DNA of 64,000 nt, taken from positions 209,240 through 273,239 of the forward strand of contig JALMLS010000479.1 in the NCBI GenBank assembly GCA_038496445.1, given 5' to 3'. Positions 10,801 to 21,576 of this stretch are shown here, piece after piece. The DNA is from Trichosphaerium sp. ATCC 40318. Taxonomy: Eukaryota > Discosea > Flabellinia > Trichosidae. The position numbers and the translations under genes are program-made. Numbering within the stretch: the stretch's first letter is position 1; each line of letters opens with the position of its first letter. Below the pieces are notes generated by a model. It made no database searches, was not told the DNA's origin, and was given only the letters and a program-made list of their open reading frames with translations.

Positions 10801-12704
10801 TGCAGTATTAAAATCTCCATAGGTGACCATCCAATTACTGCAAAGGCTATTGCTCGCCAAGTAGGTATATTCAAGGGAAGGACAGCAGAAGATATCGCCG
10901 CAGAAGAAGGTATTCCGCTTGATGAGGTTGATAAGAATGATGCTTCTTCAATTGTTGTACACGGTTCGCAGTTGGCTGAAATGGATGCCACTGAGCTAGA
11001 AGAGTATGTTGTTGATAAATTTCAAGTGAACGTAGTAGTGAGTGTTTGCTAATACATGCTTAGAGTGCTGCAATACGAAGAGATTGTTTTCGCTAGAACA
11101 ACACCAGAGCAAAAATTATTGATTGTTCAAGGTTGCCAACGCATGGGCCATGTTGTTGCTGTAACTGGTGATGGTGTTAACGATTCACCAGCATTAAAGC
11201 GTGCTAATATTGGTATTGCTATGGGTATTACTGGAACTGATGTATCAAAGAGCGCTGCTGACATGATCCTCTTGTACGTCTAAGACTTGGGTTTGCTTTT
11301 TTTTTTTTTTTTTGGTTGGCTGACTTTATGTTTTCAGGGATGATAATTTCGCCAGTATTGTGCTTGGTGTTGAGGAAGGTCGTCTTATTTTTGATAATCT
11401 TAAAAAGTCTATCGCCTACACACTATCTTCAAATATTCCTGAGTTGTTTCCTTTCGTTGCAGTATGTGTTTTTTTTTTGGTTTTCTTTTTGATTTGTTGT
11501 GTTGTGTTGTGCTAATCAATTGTTTTTAATAGTTCATCTTGTTCCAAATTCCACTTCCTTTGACCACTGTTCTTATACTATCTATTGATGTTGGTACAGA
11601 TCTACTTCCAGCTATTGCCTTGGTACGTCACCAGAAAGGGCACAGTTTCTTCTCGTAACTTAGAAAACAAATGTTTGAATGACTGATTTATACTCACTTT
11701 GAACTTTAGGCATATGAAGGACCAGAACTAGATATTATGAAACGTCACCCTAGAAAGCTGACATCTAGGCTTGTTGGTATGCGATTAATTGGGTTTTCTT
11801 ATCTTCAGATCGGTGTTATGCAAGGTACGTTCATAACGTCTGTTTGACAACTATTACTCACTTTCTTTCTTCAGCTTTAGCAGGGTTCTATGCCTACTTT
11901 ATCGCCATGGGTGAAGGTGATTATCCTAATGGTAGAGGATTCCATCCGTGGATGCTTGTTGGTATCGTAGATGATTATATTGACGAAACTAAAGTCTGCC
12001 GAATTTCTTTCGGACCTGGATCTGTAAATTGCTTTGTACCACCTGTGGTCAACGCTACAATGCCTGCAGTACTTCCAAACACTACATCAGAGTATTATGA
12101 TTTATGTTGGCATACTGCTGGTGCTGTCAATGGGAGCATGACTTTTGAACCTAATTGGCCTTGCTTTGAACTTACAAGGAGAACACTATTGCGACGTGCA
12201 CAGACTGCTTTTTTCGTTGCTATTATTGTTGTTCAGTGGTCTTGCTTGCTTATCACAAAGACTAGACGTTTATCTCTCTTTCAACAAGGCATGAAGTACG
12301 TGAATGAGTTCACAGGTTAACAAAACGACGTGAGTTAATCTGTTTTCTTAGAAATTGGGTTTTGAATGCTGGATTGGTTATTGAAACTGCACTGGCATTG
12401 TTTATTGTCTATGTGCCTTTTATGAATAGCGCTTTTGCTACTGAACCTATATCGTTCATTCATTGGGTTACACCACTTCCTTTCGCGGTTTTAATCGTAC
12501 GTCAAAATGATAATCATGTGTTTTTTTTTTCAATCAATTTTTTATTCTCACTGTTTTTTTAGTTTGTTTATGATGAAATTCGTAAATGGATTCTAAGGAC
12601 TTATCCAGAAGGTACGGGTGTTTATTTTTTTGTGTTTTGTTTGTTTTGGTTTTTATACTGAATATTGTTATGTAGGGTTTGTTGCAAAGCACACATACTA
12701 TTAA
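7875..12704 (+). CDS. P-type Na+/K+-ATPase alpha-type subunit (complete copy 1)
   Basis: The only copy with a start and an end: [13 protein letters not shown] at 7875 to KHTYY stop at 12702-12704, about twenty short introns, roughly 1,050 aa. Motifs in order: LTGESEP, M4 [19 protein letters not shown] (phosphorylated Asp), [32 protein letters not shown]5 YTLSSNIPE and M6 IDVGTD. The KHTYY end matches the ETYY end of animal Na,K-ATPases. This places it in P-ATPase subfamily IIC, a plasma-membrane cation pump. Ser and Asn in the M5 SSN motif point to Na,K rather than H,K type (inference). The M7-M8 extracellular loop is unusually long, with four Cys and three N-glycosylation sequons, and lacks the SYGQ beta-subunit contact. 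No beta subunit gene is in the window. Confidence 0.93.
9032..12514 (+). repeat. inverted repeat 1, left arm
   Basis: This arm pairs with 12735-16217. Both arms are 3,483 bp and differ by few substitutions and homopolymer-length changes. It begins at the TATCC before the exon encoding TIPADIR and ends in the intron after FAVLI. The 220-bp spacer carries the last two exons and the 3' end of copy 1. Confidence 0.9.
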
Positions 12705-12734
12705 AAAAAAAAAACTGTGAAAAAAAAAAAAACA

Positions 12735-15700
12735 ATTATCATTTTGACGTACGATTAAAACCGCGAAAGGAAGTGGTGTAACCCAATGAATGAACGATAT
12801 AGGTTCAGTAGCAAAAGCGCTATTCATAAAAGGCACATAGACAATAAACAATGCCAGTGCAGTTTCAATAACCAATCCAGCATTCAAAACCCAATTTCTA
12901 AGAAAACAGATTAACTCACGTCGTTTTGTTAACCTGTGAACTCATTCACGTACTTCATGCCTTGTTGAAAGAGAGATAATCGTCTAGTCTTTGTGATAAG
13001 CAAGCAAGACCACTGAACAACAATAATAGCAACGAAAAAAGCAGTCTGTGCACGTCGCAATAGTGTTCTCCTTGTAAGTTCAAAGCAAGGCCAATTAGGT
13101 TCAAAAGTCATGCTCCCATTGACAGCACCAGCAGTATGCCAACATAAATCATAATACTCTGATGTAGTGTTTGGAAGTACTGCAGGCATTGTAGCGTTGA
13201 CCACAGGTGGTACAAAGCAATTTACAGATCCAGGTCCGAAAGAAATTCGGCAGACTTTAGTTTCGTCAATATAATCATCTACGATACCAACAAGCATCCA
13301 CGGATGGAATCCTCTACCATTAGGATAATCACCTTCACCCATGGCGATAAAGTAGGCATAGAACCCTGCTAAAGCTGAAGAAAGAAAGTGAGTAATAGTT
13401 GTCAAACAGACGTTATGAACGTACCTTGCATAACACCGATCTGAAGATAAGAAAACCCAATTAATCGCATACCAACAAGCCTAGATGTCAGCTTTCTAGG
13501 GTGACGTTTCATAATATCTAGTTCTGGTCCTTCATATGCCTACAGTTCAAAGTGAGTATAAATCAGTCATTCAAACATTTGTTTTCTAAGTTACGAGAAG
13601 AAACTGTGCCCTTTCTGGTGACGTACCAAGGCAATAGCTGGAAGTAGATCTGTACCAACATCAATAGATAGTATAAGAACAGTGGTCAAAGGAAGTGGAA
13701 TTTGGAACAAGATGAACTATTAAAAACAATTGATTAGCACAACACAACACAACAAATCAAAGAAAACCAAAAAAAAACACATACTGCAACGAAAGGAAAC
13801 AACTCAGGAATATTTGAAGATAGTGTGTAGGCGATAGACTTTTTAAGATTATCAAAAATAAGACGACCTTCCTCAACACCAAGCACAATACTGGCGAAAT
13901 TATCATCCCTGAAAACATAAAGTCAGCCAACCAAAAAAAAAAAAAAAAAGCAAACCCAAGTCTTAGACGTACAAGAGGATCATGTCAGCAGCGCTCTTTG
14001 ATACATCAGTTCCAGTAATACCCATAGCAATACCAATATTAGCACGCTTTAATGCTGGTGAATCGTTAACACCATCACCAGTTACAGCAACAACATGGCC
14101 CATGCGTTGGCAACCTTGAACAATCAATAATTTTTGCTCTGGTGTTGTTCTAGCGAAAACAATCTCTTCGTATTGCAGCACTCTAAGCATGTATTAGCAA
14201 ACACTCACTACTACGTTCACTTGAAATTTATCAAATACATACTCCTCTAGCTCAGTGGCATCCATTTCAGCCAACTGCGAACCGTGTACAACAATTGAAG
14301 AAGCATCATTTTTATCAACCTCATCAAGCGGAATACCTTCTTCTGCGGCGATATCTTCTGCTGTTCTTCCCTTGAATATACCTACTTGGCGAGCAATAGC
14401 CTTTGCAGTAATTGGGTGGTCACCTATGGAGATTTTAATACTGCATTGCAACAAAACGTGATGTCAAAACCAAAAGAAAAAAAAGAAAGAAAGTCGCACC
14501 AGTGACCATGATGACTTTAATATTCGCTGTCTGACATAATCGGACAGCATTTGGTACAGCTGCTCTTGGTGGATCAATCATAGCAAGTAATCCAATAAAA
14601 CACAGATCTAATAAGACATCACATTAGACAACTGATAACGAACAAGTTGACTTGCCTTCCATTGGTATTGTCTTCATATCAAACTCGAAGTCAGCAGGGA
14701 ACTCACTTGTTTCCAATAACAACTCTGCAAATCCAAGAACGCGTTCTCCTTGATTACCAAGTTGATCATACGCATCAGAGAATGCAGTTTTATGTTTTTT
14801 CTTCAAGGCTACTGGCTGTAACAAGACGTCAACAAACCAACCAACTTCATAAAAATAAAAAAAAAAAGAAAAAAAAAAGCAAGAAGTCGTACAGCGCCGT
14901 TAACCATGATACTACCACATCGCTGTATGATACGTTCTGGAGCACCTTTCATACACAATACATAAGAATACTTTCCACCTTGCGTTTCATCCTTTGGAAG
15001 ACGATGAATTGATAGAGAGTACTTGTTAGTGCTATTGAAAGGAATTTCAGTGACACTCTCATAATTTGATCTCATCTCAAGAATATCGGTTATTGGTTGA
15101 ACAAACTTGATCAATGCTGATTCAGAGCCGTCACCAATAGTCAATCTATACAACCATAAGATTCACTACGTATGTGATAGGTATAATACAATGCACGAAC
15201 CTGTATGGTACTGCTGTTTGAGAGTCCTTAGGGTCAAATACTGCACGGTTTGCAAGACCAGCGATTCTGATGAGTCTCTGGCAAGTTGTTTCTTGAGAAT
15301 CAAAGGCATCTTCTTGTTCTTGATCCACACCCTTTACTTCCAAATCATACCATAGATGGCGTACAGTCATCTTATTTTGAGTAAGGGTTCCTGTCTTATC
15401 AGAGCAAATTATAGATGTACATCCAAGAGTCTAGAGTTGCAACATTGTGAGTGCTATTATTTCTTTTTTTCGTTTCAAAAAAAAGTGAAGATGGATATTG
15501 GTTGGTACCTCAACAGCTTCCAAGTTCTTTACTAGAACGTTTTTTACCGCTAAACGTCTCGCAGTAATTGAGAGGGCTGTTGTTACAGTACCCAATAGAC
15601 CTTCAGGTACATTGGCAACAATGATACCGATAGAGTAGACAACGTTCAGAATGAATGAAAATTTTTCGAATAACCCAAAAATGAAGCAAATTGCACCGAA

Positions 15701-16217
15701 TGCAACAGACACAATGAGAATAAACCTAAAAATAACACAATAAATATAAATATTTAAACACGTGGCCAAAAAAAAAAAACAAAAAACAGTTTGTCCAGAC
15801 CAATGTAACAGCGATAAGTCGCTTGGAGATTTCATAAAAATCCATTCAAAGAAAAAATATTACTTACCAAACAAAGTGCGCAAGTTCTCTACTCATTGGC
15901 GTTGCAACTTCTTCTGTAGTCTGAACGAGGTACGCTATTTTACCAATGGCTGTTCTATCACCAGTAGCAATAACTATACCAGCACCTTCACCTTCTACTG
16001 CGAGTGTACTGTAAAAAGCAAGATTTCTAGTCTCAAAAGAAAGCTAATAAAAGTTAAACAAAAACTTGAAATAAAAAGGTAAAGCTACATTGTAATCGAA
16101 TAACTTACCTCATCTGTCATTTCTACCGATCTAGGTTGAGGTTCAGATTCACCAGTAAGTGAGCTATTGTCCACTTTAAGCATATTGGTTCTAATAATAC
16201 GAATATCAGCCGGGATA
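12735..16217 (-). repeat. inverted repeat 1, right arm
   Basis: Reverse complement of 9032-12514. The fold point lies in poly-A about 25-30 bp past the stop of ATPase copy 1. Its far end is the ATPase-LRR junction at 16213-16217. Confidence 0.9.
12753..16217 (-). pseudogene. Na,K-type ATPase, truncated copy 2
   Basis: Exons and introns match copy 1 nearly base for base, from TIPADIR to FAVLI, and most exons stay open. The start exons (everything before the first TATCC) are missing and replaced by LRR sequence at 16213. The last two exons ([16 protein letters not shown] and GFVAKHTYY) are missing at the other end. It differs from copy 1 at scattered sites, for example EYVF for EYVV. It has no promoter, start or stop of its own, so it is unlikely to give a functional pump. 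Confidence 0.85.
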
Positions 16218-16836
16218 ACAGATGAGGGTATCAAGGCATTGGCAGGTGTACATGACATAAATCTGAGACAAGTGAGTGTTACAGATGAAGGTTTGAAGGC
16301 ATTAGCAGGCGTTCACACATATCTTGCAGCAATGTGAGCTCATAACAGATGAAGGCATCAAGGCGTTGGCTGGTGTACATACTATCAGTTTATGGCATTG
16401 CAAGGTAAAAGCTCAGGTATAGAGGCATTGGTTGGTGTACATGACATTGACTTAACAGGACAACAAACAGTAACAATACAATACCAAGGTTTAACTCAGG
16501 AAGGACATACTATCAGTAGGACTTCAACTGTCAAATGAGAAACTAAAAAGTTTCAGGTACATACTATCTGATTTATCAATACCAAATGATATGAAACAAG
16601 GTTTAGAGCGCAAGCAGGTGTTCATTCTAAATTTGGATAGCAGTCCAATAACTGATGAGGGTATCAAGGCTTTGGCTGGTGTTCATTATATTTGTTTAAC
16701 GTTTACAGATATTACAGATGTTGGTTTGAAGGCATTAGAAGGTGTCCACACCATCGTTGTATCTTATTGTGAAAATATAACCCTTTCTGGTATTAAAGCT
16801 TTAGAAAAGACTGCACATAAGGTTGTATCATACTAG
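16213..16836 (+). pseudogene. F-box/LRR gene fragment, degraded left copy
   Basis: Starts at the chimeric TATCC junction with the ATPase and ends at the same stop (KVVSY) as its relatives. Compared with the equivalent pieces at 20939-21576 and 27682-28314, the stretch 16290-16660 is riddled with small insertions and deletions and loses repeat units. The flanks and the last 80 codons (from 16595) are almost unchanged. The LRR unit is [17 protein letters not shown], about 23-24 residues. Only the C-terminal 80 codons are readable as protein. Confidence 0.8.
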
Positions 16837-17000
16837 ATTTATCATATTCCAGAAACTATATCACAAAGTTCTGCCAGGTGGATCACCAATAAACGTGTTA
16901 CACGTGTTAATATGACATTTATTTTTGTAAGGTGATTGTACTAGTTAATAATTAATCAGTTCTACTATTACTAGGCCTTTACTGTCAAATTTATTTATCA

Positions 17001-17216
17001 GGTTGTACTTCAGCGACAGAGTCCGATATCCTCACTGAGGGTATCAAAGCGTTGGCAAGTGTACGACGTATTGATGTAGCAGGAACTAGTGTTATAGAAG
17101 ATGGGATTAAGGCTTTAAAAAGTTTACAGTACCATCAGGTGCTTTGCAAGCAATTCAGCAAAGGTTTTGAAGATTCAATATATTTAGAAGGAAAAATAAT
17201 AACTAGAGATGACTGA
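17001..17216 (+). pseudogene. LRR tail fragment (left)
   Basis: An open run reads SATESDILTEGIKALASVRR and on to the end KIITRDD. It holds about two LRR units, 165 bp past the stop of the upstream LRR frame. No ATG or splice connects it cleanly to that frame. The same piece recurs at 20559-20778 and 28480-28695, so it travels with the LRR-GH81 block. It is probably the remnant of a second LRR gene. Confidence 0.55.
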
Positions 17217-17345
17217 AATAGGACTTCTTATAAATCACCTCACCAGTTACCATTACAAGGAAAAAACTATCACATGATCTCTGTAAAAAATTAACTATTA
17301 CTTTATCCTTATGATCAACTTTGTTTATTGAAACCAGTAAAAAGA

Positions 17346-19561
17346 TTAATCATTGATTGTAATAGAAACTTTTTCTTCTTTCCATGATTCATCATCTCCA
17401 TAGTAGTAAGGATCACCCATTGTATTGTTTACAACAGAATCATGTGTAGCAACTGTGAATAAAGCAACTGTTCTTGCCAACTCGTGTTGATACCTTTCAA
17501 AAATAGTTAAAAATCACGTGTTAAAATGGAAGAAACACGTGTTATTCTTACCCAACAATAAAATCAAAACTATTCAAGTAAGGAAATGGGAGGTCTGGGA
17601 GTTGTGGTGCGTATAATGATTCAACTTGAAGTTTGTTCCATGCAAGGTCAGTATCATTCATCGATAGGATAAGATACATGTATGGGTACCAATCTGGGTA
17701 CGTTCTCCATTGGTTGTTACCAGCGTCAACACCAGGACTTCCCTTATTTGTTGATGTAAGTAAAAAGTTTCAAATGATTTATTGTTTCGGTCCTTTAGAC
17801 GTACTTCATTTGTTGGGCAGCATGAATACTCGTTACCCCACCAATTAGGTCCATATTGACCTCCGCATGGATTTTTAGTCATATTACTTGGGTTAGGATA
17901 GATGCAAACACCGTCTAGAACAGAATGTTAAAATTGATATTAAAGTAAGAAAATGGAGTCTTAGTACTTTGCTTGACATTAAATTCCAACCATTTGTATG
18001 CGCTTCCAGCCCAAATAGGATCAATCAATTCATGAGTCATAGGTGTTATTGGTAGAATTATAATACCACACTCAAAGACGGCATTAGGACCGTAATAAGT
18101 CGCAGCATCAACTGAGTTTCCTAGAAAAAAAGTTTAAGTATTGCCTTCATTTCACATTTTGGTTGTACCGTAGAGGATTGTCATGCAGCGTTTTAATCTA
18201 TTAATTTCCGGAGTTGGACGGTAAGACTCTTGTTCAGTCTTTTTGTCGGAAACAAGTTAATGTACTTCAACGAGAAAAAAAGATGTAACCTAACATTTGA
18301 CATACCTGATTATCCAACATGGCGTACATTTGAACACTCTTTATTTCCATTGCAGCTAATATTCTTCCCCAATCCCGAATATTACTATCATTGGTAGCGA
18401 TACCTAAATGTTATATCAGTACGACACTCCAAAACAAACTCGCCAAAAAAAAGTTACAGCCTTTTTCAATCAAAAAAAAAACTTGAGCTCTCTCTCGATT
18501 ATAGCTTTAGTTTACCTAATAAATTCAATGCATAGTAAGCATTAACTGCTTCTCCATGAGATTGCTGATTTACCCAAGATTTAAGTCTTCCAGAATAATC
18601 ATATCCTTCAGCGTAAGAGTGACCATCAAACCAGTCCTTAACACAGTTAAGTACCACAACACTTCTTGTATACTCATAAGGGCTACATACCTTATGACGA
18701 GCGAAAGTGAAGTAAGGATCGTTTTGATCATCAGGATTTGCGATATCACGTGCGAAAGCATAAGCCTGTTTTGTAAAGTCTAAAACAAAATTAATTGCGA
18801 AAAATATGAGTTTTTTTGGGGGTCGGTTTTGTACTTTGCGTTTGGCTCTCGTTGAAGAATGTAACGTTTTTAATATTTTGTAGGTATAAAGGCCATGCCA
18901 TTATCTTAATAATATATCCGTATTGAAAGTGGTGGTCATTGTAGAAGGCATTACCTGTACAATATTTAACCCAAGAAAAAAAAAAGAACAGAAAAAATGA
19001 AAAAGAAAGTAAACTAAGATACCGTAGTTTCCAAATGCGTTTGTATCCTGTTGGATTTTGGCATCCTTCACAATATTCATCTGCAAATCGGTTATACCAA
19101 CCAGTTACCAAACCACCCCATCTCATGTCGTAGTAAACCGCCATCTATTCATAAATTTGTAAATTGAAGACAGTATGTTTTTTTTTGTTTACTTGATCAC
19201 GAAGGCAAGTCAAAGTGTTGTTGATTGGCGGTGGGCAAGGTTTAGGTTCCTCATCTTGGTAAGCCAAAACGTAGTTAAAGCAATCCAAAACATGTTCTAT
19301 GAGTAGTTAGAAGTTAACCCTTCCTTTCTGAGAATTTTCTTGTTTTCTCAGAAAACGGATTTTAGACTAACCTGTCATAGTGATAGCCATATCTGTTTTA
19401 TTCAAGTTCCATGAGATTATTGCAATGTCGGTGTACTTTGCTAAATCTCTAGGAGGAAATGATGTTAAAAGACAGGAGAAGCAAATCAAGAATTCGTAGG
19501 TTTTTTTTTGTTGATTTGAAAAAAAAAGAAGTCATTGACGCACCTGACGTAAGAGTATAGT
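17346..19561 (-). pseudogene. GH81 endo-1,3-beta-glucanase, 5'-truncated copy
   Basis: Matches the 3' half of the complete GH81 gene (28825-33215), including the NDHHFQYGY and DWFDGHSYAEG motifs and the normal stop after SITIND. It is cut at 19562, where the sequence turns back on itself into an inverted copy of its own 3' end. There is no signal peptide, N-terminal domain or promoter. Exons remain open, so the truncation looks recent. Confidence 0.85.
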
Positions 19562-20429
19562 TCCGGAAATTAATAGATTAAAACGCTGCATGACAATCCT
19601 CTACGGTACAACCAAAATGTGAAATGAAGGCAATACTTAAACTTTTTTTCTAGGAAACTCAGTTGATGCTGCGACTTATTACGGTCCTAATGCCGTCTTT
19701 GAGTGTGGTATTATAATTCTACCAATAACACCTATGACTCATGAATTGATTGATCCTATTTGGGCTGGAAGCGCATACAAATGGTTGGAATTTAATGTCA
19801 AGCAAAGTACTAAGACTCCATTTTCTTACTTTAATATCAATTTTTAACATTCTGTTCTAGACGGTGTTTGCATCTATCCTAACCCAAGTAATATGACTAA
19901 AAATCCATGCGGAGGTCAATATGGACCTAATTGGTGGGGTAACGAGTATTCATGCTGCCCAACAAATGAAGTACGTCTAAAGGACCGAAACAATAAATCA
20001 TTTGAAACTTTTTACTTACATCAACAAATAAGGGAAGTCCTGGTGTTGACGCTGGTAACAACCAATGGAGAACGTACCCAGATTGGTACCCATACATGTA
20101 TCTTATCCTATCGATGAATGATACTGACCTTGCATGGAACAAACTTCAAGTTGAATCATTATACGCACCACAACTCCCAGACCTCCCATTTCCTTACTTG
20201 AATAGTTTTGATTTTATTGTTGGGTAAGAATAACACGTGTTTCTTCCATTTTAACACGTGATTTTTAACTATTTTTGAAAGGTATCAACACGAGTTGGCA
20301 AGAACAGTTGCTTTATTCACAGTTGCTACACATGATTCTGTTGTAAACAATACAATGGGTGATCCTTACTACTATGGAGATGATGAATCATGGAAAGAAG
20401 AAAAAGTTTCTATTACAATCAATGATTAA
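19562..20429 (+). pseudogene. GH81 endo-1,3-beta-glucanase, inverted 3' fragment
   Basis: Last ~290 codons with their introns, including the Cys-rich CGGQYGPNWWGNEYSCC motif and the stop at 20427-20429. It begins mid-exon at the fold point TCCGGA. Confidence 0.85.
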
Positions 20430-20558
20430 TCTTTTTACTGGTTTCAATAAACAAAGTTGATCATAAGGATAAAGTAATAGTTAATTTTTTACAGAGATCA
20501 TGTGATAGTTTTTTCCTTGTAATGGTAACTGGTGAGGTGATTTATAAGAAGTCCTATT

Positions 20559-20778
20559 TCAGTCATCTCTAGTTATTATTTTTCCTTCTAAATATATTGA
20601 ATCTTCAAAACCTTTGCTGAATTGCTTGCAAAGCACCTGATGGTACTGTAAACTTTTTAAAGCCTTAATCCCATCTTCTATAACACTAGTTCCTGCTACA
20701 TCAATACGTCGTACACTTGCCAACGCTTTGATACCCTCAGTGAGGATATCGGACTCTGTCGCTGAAGTACAACCTGAT
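20559..20778 (-). pseudogene. LRR tail fragment (right)
   Basis: Inverted counterpart of 17001-17216 with the same stop (RDD). No start of its own. Confidence 0.55.
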
Positions 20779-20938
20779 AAATAAATTTGACAGTAAAGGC
20801 CTAGTAATAGTAGAACTGATTAATTATTAACTAGTACAATCACCTTACAAAAATAAATGTCATATTAACACGTGTAACACGTTTATTGGTGATCCACCTG
20901 GCAGAACTTTGTGATATAGTTTCTGGAATATGATAAAT

Positions 20939-21576
20939 CTAGTATGATACAACCTTATGTGCAGTCTTTTCTAAAGCTTTAATACCAGAAAGGGTTATAT
21001 TTTCACAATAAGATACAACGATGGTGTGGACACCTTCTAATGCCTTCAAACCAACATCTGTAATATCTGTAAACGTTAAACAAATATAATGAACACCAGC
21101 CAAAGCCTTGATACCCTCATCAGTTATTGGACAGCTATCCAAATTGATAGAATGAACACCTGCTAGCGCCTTTAAACCTTCATCAGTAACATTAGTATTT
21201 GATAAATCAATATCATATACACCAGCAAACCCTTTAATAGTCTCATCTGACAACTTGAAACCACAAAGTTTGATAGTATGTACGCCTGACAAAACCCTTA
21301 AACCTTTATCTGTGACATTTGTTCCAGTTAAGTCAATGTCATGTACACCAACCAATGCCTCTATACCTGAGTCTGTTATTCCCTTGCAATGCCATAAACT
21401 GATAGTATGTACACCAGCCAACGCCTTGATGCCTTCATCTGTTATGAGCTCACATTGCTGCAAGCAAATTGTGTGAACGCCTGCTAATGCCTTCAAACCT
21501 TCATCTGTAACACTCACTTGTCTCAGATTTATGTCATGTACACCTGCCAATGCCTTGATACCCTCATCTGTTATCC
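20939..21576 (-). pseudogene. F-box/LRR gene fragment fused to antisense ATPase
   Basis: About 212 codons of undamaged LRR (nine to ten units), differing from the complete gene at only about four residues (for example TDKGL for TDQGL, FTDITD for FTDVTD). The F-box half is missing, replaced at TATCC (21572-21576) by the reverse strand of ATPase copy 3. The frame stays open across the junction for another 15 codons to an ATG at 21622, so a 227-aa chimeric ORF exists. It is probably accidental. Confidence 0.8.

Larger units (their letters stand above)
13839..18212. repeat. inverted repeat 2, left arm
   Basis: This arm pairs with 19562-23943. It contains, in order, ATPase copy 2 (-), a degraded LRR piece (+), a second LRR tail piece (+) and the 3' part of GH81 (-). 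The 1.35-kb spacer holds only the remainder of the left GH81 copy. The arms agree closely except at 16290-16660. Confidence 0.88.

Noticed and set aside
17346-20429. GH81 copies as functional tandem genes
   Set aside because: Both lack the signal peptide and N-terminal half and are joined head to head at a fold point.
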